Below the pieces are notes generated by a model. The model was not told where the DNA came from. It worked only from the letters and a program-made list of their open reading frames with translations, and searched no databases. 64,000 bases of DNA. It comes from Bolinopsis microptera. Its lineage: Eukaryota > Ctenophora > Tentaculata > Lobata > Bolinopsidae. Below, piece after piece: positions 11,358 through 20,900 of the stretch (position 1 is the first letter of the stretch; the number at the start of each line of letters is the position of its first letter). The stretch is taken from contig NC_087079.1 of NCBI RefSeq assembly GCF_026151205.1, positions 6,854,169 through 6,918,168 of the forward strand. Direction: 5' to 3'. The position numbers and the translations under genes were made by a program.

Positions 11358-12398
11358 ATGGTCATCAAAGTTCCTATCTCCAACCACACTCTATACGCCT
11401 TCAAGACCACGACTGAAAGATACGTCCTCATCACCTGGTCTTCGTTAGCCCTCCTTGTAAACCTGGTCGGGAATATCATCATCTTGCTGGCAACCGTCCG
11501 GTACAAAGCAATAAAACTGGATAGGGTGAGTGTGGCCTTGATAAAAAACATAGCCATCAGTGATATCCTCATGGGACTGAACACAATTTTTCCAATTCTG
11601 GTGTCTCTGATCTCTGACGGATGGATCTTTGGGGACTATTTGTGCTCCATTCAGAACTTACTCAAGGCACCAATATTCATAGCGGCGGAGCTTCTCATCT
11701 GTGCCATGCATATAAGCAAGCTGATGTGTATTGCCTTCCCTTTGCGGTCCATTAACAGGAAGAAAATAACGGGTAATTACATAGCCGCTGCTATGTGGTT
11801 CATCGCTTGTATAATTCCTGCGGTCCAACTCTACGTTGACAAGGACAGTGTGACGTTTGACTACAGGTTGTACAGATGCCACTACGTCTTTAGAGCCCCA
11901 GTCTGGAAGTGGGCTCGCCCGCTGCTCATCACCTCCATAATGGTTATCCCCAACTTCATCGTCTTCGCCACCACCATAGCTCTGCTGGTCTTTGTTCGGG
12001 TGAAGATAGGAACTGTAAACCTGTAAGGAGCCCTGACGTCACTCTACGTGGGAGTAGCGTACGTTCTCTCTTTCGGACCCGTTGCTGTAAACCAGAGCAT
12101 TATCATTAATCTCTACCCAATCATAGATGTTGAAACCCGCAGGTTCTTCTTTGTGGTCTTTGCCAGGTTTGCCTTCTTCATTACCTTCCTGAATGGCATG
12201 TCCAATGTGTTTATCTACATGATTTCGGTGAACAGCTTCGGAGAGTTTGTTAAGAAATCTATCCTCGGAAAAGTGCGTGTGAGGCTGAGAAGTTTGACTC
12301 AGGTCTTCACGAGTTTGGGCACTGGCAGCGTCCGCGGAGTGAGTTTCAACTTAAAGCAAAGATCGGAGGAACACAAAGTGGCAGATACAGCAGTGTAA
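11358..12398 (+). pseudogene. Class A (rhodopsin-like) GPCR with one in-frame stop
   Basis: Intronless seven-transmembrane receptor, about 346 codons. TM1 carries the GN motif (LVGNIIILL), TM2 an N...D pair (LIKNIAISDIL), a Trp precedes the TM3 Cys (DGWIFGDYLC), and a Cys lies in the second extracellular loop (YRCHYV), so the canonical disulfide is possible. The DRY site is changed to SKL (HISKLMCIAFPL), TM6 lacks CWxP (LSFGPV), and TM7 ends in SNVFIYM instead of NPxxY. A TAA at 12024-12026, in the third intracellular loop between TM5 and TM6, interrupts the frame; the sequence after it continues in the same frame through TM6, TM7 and a basic tail. Only one substitution or base error separates it from an intact ORF. 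Ligand unknown. Confidence 0.75.
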
Positions 12399-12399
12399 G

Positions 12400-12630
12400 A
12401 TAAACACTACTCTGCAGCTGTCTGTTGCATATGACTCTGTTAGTGATCCTAGATTGCAGTCCTCAGCTGTTCTGGCGAGGGAGTGGCTATCTCAACAGGA
12501 TCACCAGGTCATTAATGGGTTGTACCACATTTACAAAGCGGATTTCGCTTTAATGGACTACAGCAACTTCTCCCACCCAGATTTTCCTTTACCGATGCAT
12601 AGAAAGTAAAATACCTTATCGGACCTTATT
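12400..12630. other. Spacer between GPCR and polypyrimidine element
   Basis: No gene seen. The last eight bases, ACCTTATT (12623-12630), are the left target-site duplicate of the following element. Confidence 0.4.
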
Positions 12631-15600
12631 GGGGGGGGGGGGTCCAACCCGATGTCCGATATGAGGGTTGATGAGGCCAAAATCGGAATCGGAAAAATCG
12701 GAAAAATCGGAAAATTGAGAAATTTACAGAATCGATCTCTAAATTCTAAAACCTCTCAGAAGTGAAATAATTCAACCAGAACCCCTACATATAATGCTAT
12801 ATTGTTATGAGAAAACAAACCAATTGGACATTCCAATAGTATGTTTTATGTGTTTTTCCACTGCAGGGGCTAGTATGCTCACTACTAGTTGGAGTTGTCA
12901 TGTACTCCCAGACCCTAGTGCTTTGGCCTCTTGACGTGAGATCGATTGTTTCTGCTCATTAATTTTATCCCTGTTGCTTGTTATTATGTATTAGTACAAC
13001 ACTAGGTACCGGGTTATATTTTGTGGTCTGGTCTTTAAACATACCATAAAATCACTAGTACACTGCACCTTAAATGTATAGTCAAGTACATTTGTATCGT
13101 AACACATGCTTGGCTGGGGGATCATGTTTTGTGTCCGTTCGGTACCCTGTATTTTCAAAACGGACAAAAAGTAGGGCGGACAAAAACGGACAAAAACAGA
13201 CAAAACATTTAGATGTCCTCCTCCTCCTCCTCTTAAGTCTTCCTCCTCCTGAGTCCTTCTCCTCCTCAGTCCTCTTCAGTCCTCTTCCTGACTCCTCGTC
13301 CTCGTCCTCCTCCTTCTCCTCAGTCCTCCTCACCCTCCTCCTCTATCCCCTTCTCCTCCTCAGTCCTACTCCCAGTCCTCCTCCTTCTCCTTCTCCTTCT
13401 CAGTTCTCCTCCTCCTCATCCTCATTTCTCCTCCTCATCCTCCTCCTGATCCTCCTTCTCCTCCCCATCCGTCCTCCTCAGTCCTCCTCATAGTCGTCCT
13501 CCTCCTCCTGAGTCCTCCTCCTCATCCTCCTCCACCTCCTGAGTCCTCCTCCTGATCCTGATCCTCCTCCTCAGTCATCCTCCTCTTCCTCCTCAGTCCT
13601 CCCCCAGTCCTCCTTCTCCTTCTCCTCCTCCTCATCCTCCTCCTCCTTCTCCTCCTCATCAGTCCTCATCCTCTGTCCTCCTCATGATCGTCCTCGTCCT
13701 CATCCTCGTCCTTAGTCCTCGTCCTCCTTATCCTCCTCCTTAGTCCTCCCCCAGTCCTCCTCCTCATCCTCCTCCTTCTCCTCCTCCTGATCCTCCTCCT
13801 CCTCCTTCTCCTCTTTCTTCTCCTCCTAATCATTCCTCCTCCTCCTCCTCGTCCTTAGTCCTCGTCCTCGTCCTCCTCAGTATTCCTCCTCAGTCCTCAT
13901 CAGTCCTCATCTTCATCATCCTCCTCAACAGTCCTCCTCCTCCTCCTCAGTCTCCTCCTCCTCAGTCCTCCTCCTCCTTCTCCTACTCCTAAATCCTCCT
14001 CCTTCTTCTCCTCAGTATTCCTCCTCAGTCCTCCGCCTCCTTCTCCTTCTCATCAGTCCTCCTCCTCCTCAGCCTCCTCCTCCTCATCCTCCTCCTTAGT
14101 CCTCATCCTCCTCGTCAGTCCTCCTCGTCAGTCCTTCTCCTCCTCCTCAGTCCTTCTCCTCATCGTCAGTCCTCCTCCTCCTCAGTCCTCCTCAGTCCTC
14201 CTTCTCCTTCTCCTACTCCTAAGTCCTCCTCCTTCTCCTCCTCAGTCTTCCTCCTCAGTCCTCCTCCTTCTTCTTCTCATCAGTCCTCCTCCTCCTCAGC
14301 CTCCTCCTCATCCTCCTTCTTAGTCCTCATCCTCCTCCTCCTCCTCAGTCCTCCTCCTTCTCCTCCTTCTCCTCCTTTTCCTCCTTTTCCTCCTTCTCCT
14401 CCTACTCCTAAGTCCTCCTCCTCCTCAGTCCTCCCCCAGTCCTCCTCCTCATTAGTCCTCCCCAGTCCTCCTCCTCCTCCTCATCCTCAGTCCTCCTCCT
14501 GATCCTCATCATCCTCCTCAGTCCTACCCCAGTCCTCCTCCTCCCCAAGTCCTCCTCTTCCTCAGTCCTTCCCAGTCCTCCTTCTCCTCCTCCTCCTCCT
14601 CAGTCCTCCCCAAGTCCTCCTCTTCCTCAGTCCTCCCCCAGTCCTCCTTCTCCTTCTCCTCATCCTCAGTCCTCCTCTTCAGTCCTCCTCCTTCTTCGCT
14701 TTCTTCCTCCTCCTCAGTCCTCCTCGTCCTTAGTCCTCGCGTCCTCTTAGTCCTCCTCCTCCGCCCCGTCCTCAGTCCTCCTCCTCCTCCTCCTCTCCTC
14801 CTCCTGAGTCCTCCTCCTCTGGAGTCCTCCTCCTCCTCCTCATCAGTCCTCCTCCTCCTGATCCTCTTCAGTCCTCCTCCTAAGTCCTCCTCCTCATCCT
14901 CCTCCACCTCCTGAGTCCTCCTCCTGAGTCATCCTCCTCCTCCTCATTCTCCTCCTTATCCTCAGTCCTCCTCATCCTCCTCCTAATTCTCCTCCTTATC
15001 CTCCTCCTCATCAGTCCTCCTCCTCCTTCTCCTCTTCCTTATCCTCCTAATCAGTCCTCCTCCTCAGTCATCTTCCTCCTCTAGATTAGCCCTTGTCCTT
15101 ATCCTCCTAGTCCTCGTCCTTAGTCCTCGTCCTCATCCTCCTCAGTCTTCCTCCTCAGTCCTCCTACTCCTCATCAGTCTCCTCCTCCTCATCCTTCTCC
15201 CCAAGTCCTCCTCTTTCTCAGTCCTCCCCCAGTCCTCCTTCTCCTCCTCCTCATCCTCTTCAGTCCTCTTTCTCATCTTCTTCCTCCTCAGTCCTCCTCC
15301 TCCTCAGTCCCCAGTCCTCCTCCTCCTTCTCCTCCTTCTCCTCCTTCTCCTCCTTTTCCTCCTTCTCCCCCTACTCCTAAGTCCTCCTCCTCCCCCAGTC
15401 CTCCTCCTCATCAGTCCTCCCCCAGTCCTCCTTCTCCTCCTCCTCATCCTCCTCCTCCTCCTCCTCCTCCCCAGTCCTACCCAAGTCCTCCTCCTCCTCA
15501 GTCCTTCCCAAGTCCTCCTCTTCCTCAGTCCTCCCCGGCCCCAGTCCTCCTTCTCCTTCTCCTCATCCTCAGTCCTCCTCCTCAGTCCTCCTCCTCCTCC

Positions 15601-17394
15601 TTCTCCTTCTGATCAGTCCTCCTCTCAGTCCTCCTCCTCGTCCTCGCTCTCGTCCTCCTCCTCAGTCCTCTTCGTCCTTAGTCCTCGCGTCCTCTTAGTC
15701 CTCCTCCTCCTCATCAGTCCTCCTCCTCCTCTTCAGTCTTCCTCCTGAGTCCTCCTCCTCGTCCTCCTCCACCTCCTGAGTCCTCCTCCTGAGTCATCCT
15801 CCTCCTCCTCCTCATTCTCCTCCTTATCCTCCTCCTCCTCAGTCCTCCTCATCCTCCTCCTCATTCTCCTCCTTATCCTCCTCCTCCTCAGTCCTCATCC
15901 TCCTCCTCCTTCTCCTCTTCCTTCTCCTCCTAATCAGTCCTCCTCCTCAGTCGTCCTCCTCCTATTCATTAGCCCTTGTCCTCATCCTCCTAGTCCTCGT
16001 CCTTAGTCCACGTCCTCATCCTCCTCAGTCTTCCTCCTCAGTCCTCTTCGTCCTCGTCAGTCTCCTCCTCCTCATCCTTCTCCCCAAGTTCTCCTCTTCC
16101 TCAGTCCTCCCCAGTCCTCCTTCTCCTCCTCCTCATCCTCAGTCCTCCTCCTCATCCTCAGTCCTCCTCCTCAGTCCTCCTCGTCCTTAGTCCTCCCCCA
16201 GTCCTCCTTTTCCTCCTCCTCATCCTCAGTCCTCCTCCTCAGTCCTCGTTCTTCTCCTTTTTAACAGTCCTCCTCCTCAGTCTTCCTCCTCGTCCTCGCT
16301 CTCGTCCTCCTCCTTCTCTTTCTTCTCGTCTTCCTCCACAACAATCCTGCTCCTCTTCTTCAGTCCTCCCTCTCCTCTTCAGTCCTCCTCCTCCTCAGTC
16401 CTCCTCGGTCCTCCTCTTTCTCCTCAGTCTTCCTCCTTCTCCTCCTCCTCCTCAGTTCTCATCCTCATCCTCCTCCTCCTTCTTCTCTTCCTTCTCCTCC
16501 TAATCAGTCCTCCTCCTAATCAGTCCTCCTCCTCAGTCGTCCTCCTCCTCGTCCTTAGTCCTCGTCCTCATCCTCATCGTCCTTAGTCCTCGTCCTCATC
16601 CTCCTAGTCCTCGTCCTTAGTCCTCGTCCTCATCCTCCTAGTCCTCGTCCTGGTCCTCCTCAGTCTTCCTCCTCTGTCCTCCTCAGTCCTCCTTCTCCTC
16701 AGTCCTCCTCCTCCTCCTCATCAGTTAACACAATTTATTGTTACTAAAATGTTTTTAAACGCATTTGAGTCTGTAACATATTGACATGTTACTGTTACTG
16801 ACTCAAAATGTGCTCGAGAATATTTTTGTTTAACAGAGTTTTACTCTCCAGTACTATGGAAAAGTTGTTACATGATAAATAAAGATTTTGATAAATAAAG
16901 TGATTTTCATCCCTTTTAATGTTATCAAAAATTGTGTAGACTATTCTTTGTATCTAACTGAGGATTGGAAGTTTGAGAAAGGACCATGGTCATTAACCGT
17001 GCTACCCATTTCTGCAGATAGCCTGTTACAAATTGTGGAGACAATTTAAATCAAAAGTTACTAAAGCGTTCGCTATTTGTTACGATTGTTATTACCAACC
17101 GTACCTCTTTCAATTGTGGACCGGGGTGGATGTTTCTGTCAAACAAGAGTTGATACGACAGTGTGTTGTTTTTTTCGGACGAAACGATTCTTGTTTGGAA
17201 CAAGATACCATTTTGGGGTTCTGGGACCACCACCAATCGATTTCTTGTCATATTTAAGTACAGAAATAGCTACCTATATCGCCTAGAAACCTCAGAGGGA
17301 AGATTTAAATTTTCCCGATTTTTCCGATATGAGGGTTGATGAGGCCAAAATCGGGATCGGAATGATCGGAAATGATCGGGTTGGACCCCCCCCC
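12631..17394. mobile_element. DNA-transposon-like unit carrying a polypyrimidine array
   Basis: The left end is a G-run followed by TCCAACCCGAT; the right end is ATCGGGTTGGA followed by a C-run, so the termini are inverted. ACCTTATT lies directly outside each end (12623-12630 and 17395-17402), an 8-bp target-site duplication. Length is 4764 bp. Just inside both ends is a shared block, CCGATATGAGGGTTGATGAG and following, in direct rather than inverted orientation (about 12657 and 17325). No transposase is visible; the body is mostly the 13215-16724 array with flanks of about 0.5 kb that hold no credible gene. 8-bp duplications fit hAT, P, Merlin or Mutator-like groups; I cannot assign one. Confidence 0.75.
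13215..16724. repeat. 3.5-kb polypyrimidine (TCC/AGTCCTCC) array
   Basis: Almost pure C and T on the plus strand, broken mainly by AGTCCTCC-type steps and occasional A or G. Rare words recur at long spacing: TTAGTCCTCGCGTCCTCTTAG near 14730 and 15678 (about 948 bases apart) and TTAGCCCTTGTCC at 15086 and 15969 (883 apart), so a higher-order unit of roughly 0.9 kb was duplicated. Ser- or Glu/Arg-rich open frames inside it are translation artefacts. Such strand-asymmetric DNA can form triplex (H-DNA) structures; that is established for mirror polypurine tracts, but not shown here. Confidence 0.9.
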
Positions 17395-17513
17395 ACCTTA
17401 TTTGGACGGACATTAAATGAACGGACATAATTATGAACGGACATTAATATGAACGCTAGAAGGTATTCAAAACCATCAAAAATCCGAATATGTTTGACTT
17501 TTTTTAATTTCAG
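17395..17513. other. Short spacer with GAACGGACAT repeats
   Basis: Begins with the 8-bp target duplicate ACCTTATT, then holds three imperfect copies of a GAACGGACAT word (17403-17455). No gene. Confidence 0.45.
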
Positions 17514-17875
17514 CAAATGATTTTAAATTGAAATTGGCTAATCTCCTCTGAATTGAATACAAATAACACACGTTATTGCCGACGTTTCGCCCCCATGGCT
17601 TCTTCAAGGCGGAACAAAAACTTTGTTACATAGTGACCTGGTAAATATCCAAATTAATACATAAAACTCTGAGAAACATTAAAAATAAATGGGAAGATTC
17701 TAAGCGGTAGAAAATTTTTTAAAGCAAAAGATAGATGTTAGGCCAAAGAATCTAGAACTGTCCAATATTTGAGAGCTAGACCAACGTACACAGAACAGCA
17801 ACGAAAATAGCTTCCTACTCCCTAACATTTTCGGGGAAACTGAAAGGGTGCCACGTACATATATTTTGATGACAT

Positions 17876-18514
17876 TTACATAATAGCCCATGTGGTCTTT
17901 TGCCACGAGTCTGCTTCAGGTGAGAGCTGAGTGTTTATTTTAGGAAGTAACTGCTTGATATACAGTGATTGCCAGATCATTCGGTCTGCATAATCCTTAC
18001 ATACTTTGAGGACTTCAAATTTAAATGGTTCGATAGGAATTTCTTTTATTTCAGGGTGTGACATGAGATAATGTTTCCCCATGGCTGTCTTGTTATTTTT
18101 ATTCCTTACAGATTTTAGGTGTTCCCAGCATCTGTTGCGTTTGAACCTGCCTGTTTCACCACAGTACTTTGCATTGCAGATATTGCATGTCAGTTTGTAC
18201 GCTATGTTCTTCTGCATACATAGATCATCACAATCATAGCACTTTGAAGCACTCTGTTTGTTACATGGTGTAGGGTGTAGTGCTGATCTAGTGAGTATTT
18301 CTCCCAGTTTCTTGTCCGGATAAAATGATACTTTGGTTTTGTCCAATAGATCATTTTGACGTAGAATCTGATATACTTTCCGTTTGTGGTATTCATTAAC
18401 ATATGGGAGGCTTAGGTACTGTGTGATTCTCAGTCGTGTCTGGTTAGGTGGTTTATCTTTGTTTATTTCCCTCGTCAACCTCTCTATAACACTGGGTGTA
18501 AAATCGTCAAACAA
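17876..18514 (-). CDS. Penelope-like element ORF fragment, GIY-YIG endonuclease domain
   Basis: 212 codons. It starts in the region that follows the RT core of Penelope ORFs (YLSLPYVNEYHKRKVYQILR, then a Lys/Leu-rich stretch and a Cys pair in the CYDCDDLC region) and continues into a GIY-YIG module with LTCNICNAKYCGETGRF, an Arg/His in NRCWEHL, and a His in KHYLMSHPE. GIY-YIG nucleases cut target DNA for element insertion. The first GIY position is replaced by KYCGETGR, which is usual in this family. The ORF continues upstream in the intact element but is cut here by the inversion junction. Confidence 0.8.
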   Translation of the reverse strand: MFDDFTPSVIERLTREINKDKPPNQTRLRITQYLSLPYVNEYHKRKVYQILRQNDLLDKTKVSFYPDKKLGEILTRSALHPTPCNKQSASKCYDCDDLCMQKNIAYKLTCNICNAKYCGETGRFKRNRCWEHLKSVRNKNNKTAMGKHYLMSHPEIKEIPIEPFKFEVLKVCKDYADRMIWQSLYIKQLLPKINTQLSPEADSWQKTTWAIM

Positions 18515-18551
18515 CGTGGTGTAAATAAAATCAAAGACATGTTACTCTCCA

Positions 18552-19010
18552 ACGATTTTACACCCAGTGTTATAGAGAGGTTGACGAGGGAAATAAACAA
18601 AGATAAACCACCTAACCAGACACGACTGAGAATCACACAGTACCTAAGCCTCCCATATGTTAATGAATACCACAAACGGAAAGTATATCAGATTCTACGT
18701 CAAAATGATCTATTGGACAAAACCAAAGTATCATTTTATCCGGACAAGAAACTGGGAGAAATACTCACTAGATCAGCACTACACCCTACACCATGTAACA
18801 AACAGAGTGCTTCAAAGTGCTATGATTGTGATGATCTATGTATGCAGAAGAACATAGCGTACAAACTGACATGCAATATCTGCAATGCAAAGTACTGTGG
18901 TGAAACAGGCAGGTTCAAACGCAACAGATGCTGGGAACACCTAAAATCTGTAAGGAATAAAAATAACAAGACAGCCATGGGGAAACATTATCTCATGTCA
19001 CACCCTGAAA
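18552..19010 (+). pseudogene. Second Penelope GIY-YIG copy, disrupted by insertion
   Basis: Mirror copy of the 17876-18514 coding region, apparently identical over the shared part. It reads from ...NDFTPSVIERL through the GIY-YIG core to MSHPE at 19010, where a hAT-like element interrupts the codon after the 8-bp word CCCTGAAA. The rest of the domain (EIKEIPIEPFKFEVLK to the ORF end) resumes at 21294 and stops at 21466. Removing the insert and one duplicate restores the same order as the uninterrupted minus arm, which serves as an empty-site control. Confidence 0.8.
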
Positions 19011-19324
19011 CAGGGACAAAAGGATTTCGCGGTAATTTTGGCCAAAAATCGCGGCACCGCGACAAGCCAAACTAGGCTAATTCGCGGCTATTTCGCGGCG
19101 GGAATTCCGAAAATCGCGGCATATTCGCGGCAACAAATCGAAAAATCGCGGCGAATTCGCGGCAAAAAATAATGTATTTACAGTGCTTAGTTAGAGTTCA
19201 CATATTCTTTGACTATTCTATTTGATCGGCTCATGTCCCATGAGGATGTGATCTCATCATATGATGTGATACAGGCTGATGGGGGTCCATAACAACGAGT
19301 TACGAGAGCTACCATAACTTTGAC

Positions 19325-19888
19325 ATGATCTCAAATGTTGCAATGTCATACGTACTGTATGACGAATCTCGTTATCAATACTATATAACTTTCAACAGAC
19401 GACAGGAGACATCATCATTCGACCATCTGCAATTCACAACGATAGCAATGGAATACTACGACCTTCTCAATCCTATTCCTCTATCCCTACCTAGCATCGA
19501 ACCTCTACCCCTCGAAGCTTATATAAACCTTGACGACATCCTTTCCCCAGTCCCTTGCACGAACCTTCTTGAAGTTTTAACCACATCCCGTGGTAAGCCC
19601 ATGGTTGTTCACGAAGACAACCTGTTTCAGCAACGATCGGAGCTGAAAAACAACATCAGTTACAGATGTAACCAATACCACGCGAGGAATGGAAATTGTC
19701 CTGCCACCATTACCACAGACAAGAACAGAAGTCTTCTTCTAAGTTTCAACGGGCCCCACAACCATCCGGACAGAAGCCCTAACAGTCTAGAGAAACATAA
19801 GAAAAGACATGGGCTGCACGTCACTTACAATACCAAGCAAATAACGATGACGTTATCGATGACGAAATATCTGACAAGTGACGATTGA
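19325..19888 (+). CDS. FLYWCH-type zinc-finger protein inside the hAT element
   Basis: 187 codons. Residues ~85-150 match the FLYWCH zinc-finger pattern: TSRGKPMVVHEDNLF, then SYRCNQYHARNGNCPATI, then a spaced PHNHPD, giving the Cys-Cys-His-His ligands. The aromatic residue before the first Cys is Tyr, whereas the family usually has Trp. The N-terminal 80 residues are Pro/Leu-rich without a known domain. FLYWCH domains bind DNA and are often found with MULE-type transposases; here there is no transposase, so this is either a captured host gene or an accessory DNA-binding protein of the element. The ATG used is the first in frame; the true start is uncertain. Confidence 0.6.
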   Translation: MISNVAMSYVLYDESRYQYYITFNRRQETSSFDHLQFTTIAMEYYDLLNPIPLSLPSIEPLPLEAYINLDDILSPVPCTNLLEVLTTSRGKPMVVHEDNLFQQRSELKNNISYRCNQYHARNGNCPATITTDKNRSLLLSFNGPHNHPDRSPNSLEKHKKRHGLHVTYNTKQITMTLSMTKYLTSDD

Positions 19889-19934
19889 ATAACAACACTG
19901 ATTTAACCTACTGTTCGATTTCCTAATCCATTGT

Positions 19935-20150
19935 ATGTCTTCTGGTCAACTTTATGTCGTTTGGTCAAGTTTTGTATGTCTACTGGTCAACTTTATGTCG
20001 TCTGGTCAACTTTATGTCGTTTGGTCAAGTTTTATATGTCGTTTGGTCAACTTTATGTCGTCTGGTCAAGTTTTATATGTCTACTGGTCAACTTTATGTC
20101 GTCTGGTCAAGTTTTATATGTCTACTGGTCAACTTCCATATACGATCTCG
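19935..20150 (+). repeat. GTCAACTTTATGTCGTCTG minisatellite
   Basis: About ten imperfect copies of a 19-23 base unit (ATGTCGTCTGGTCAACTTT and ATGTCTACTGGTCAAGTTTT variants) inside the hAT-like element. The three overlapping open frames across it are artefacts of the repeat. Confidence 0.8.
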
Positions 20151-20168
20151 GAAGTCAGACCTCCCCTT

Positions 20169-20900
20169 CGCAATACGAGCTCGGAAGCGGGAGCTCCGCC
20201 TTCAGATGTACGTATCGAGAATGACTCGGACAGAAAATTTTCGAAAAAGTCTAAATTTTTTCAAAGTTTTTCTGGAAACTACTTTTGTTCATGTTTCATG
20301 CTACCCTGATCATTATGAGCCAAAAATATTTTTTCGGTTTTCAAAAGTCACACATACCCTTCGATACACGATATTGGACTCGAGGGCTCCCCTTGTAATG
20401 CGATCTCAGAAGGCAGGCCTCCCCTTCGCAATATGAGCTCGGAAGCGGGAGATCCGCCTTCAGATGTATGTATCGAGAATGACTCCGACCGAAAATTTTC
20501 TAAGTCAAAATTTTTTCAAAGTTTTTCTGCAAACTACTTTTGTTCATGTTTCATGCTACCCTGATCATTATGAGCCAAAAATATTTTTTCGGTTTTCAAA
20601 AGTCACACATACCCTTCGATACACGATTTTGGACTCGAGGGCTCCCCTTGTAATGCGATCTCAGAAGGTAGGCCTCCCCTTCGCAATATGAGCTCGGAAG
20701 CGGGAGATCCGCCTTCAGAAGTATGTATCGAGAATGACTCGGACCGAAAATTTTTTTTCGTTTTTCAAAGGTCACACATACCCTTCGATACACGATATTG
20801 GACTCGAGGGCTCCCCTTGTAATGCGATCTCGGAAGGCAGGCCTCCCTGGCCTTTCGCAATATGAGCTCGGAAGCGGGAGCTCCGCCTTCACTTTCAGAG
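20169..20900 (+). repeat. Tandem ~257-bp repeat in the hAT element
   Basis: Unit starts with CGCAATAYGAGCTCGGAAGC at 20169, 20427, 20682 and 20856, giving spacings of 258, 255 and 174, so the third unit carries an internal deletion. Each full unit contains GTTCATGTTTCATGCTACCC and a GGACTCGAGGGCTCC word. Just after the array, 21020-21130 has three copies of a ~45-base TTGGTCCTCAGATTTAAAGG-like repeat. Confidence 0.75.

Noticed and set aside
13074-14907. Ser/Leu-rich and Glu/Arg/Gly-rich ORFs in the pyrimidine array
   Set aside because: Low-complexity translations of TCC-type repeats with no initiation context, domain or non-repeat coding segment.
17876-18514. Group I intron homing endonuclease because of GIY-YIG
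   Set aside because: The preceding LPYV...Q-I-L-R region, inverted-repeat architecture and 14-bp target duplication fit a Penelope-like retroelement.
19931-20436. Three overlapping plus-strand ORFs over the hAT minisatellite
   Set aside because: Same repeat read in three frames; none has independent support.
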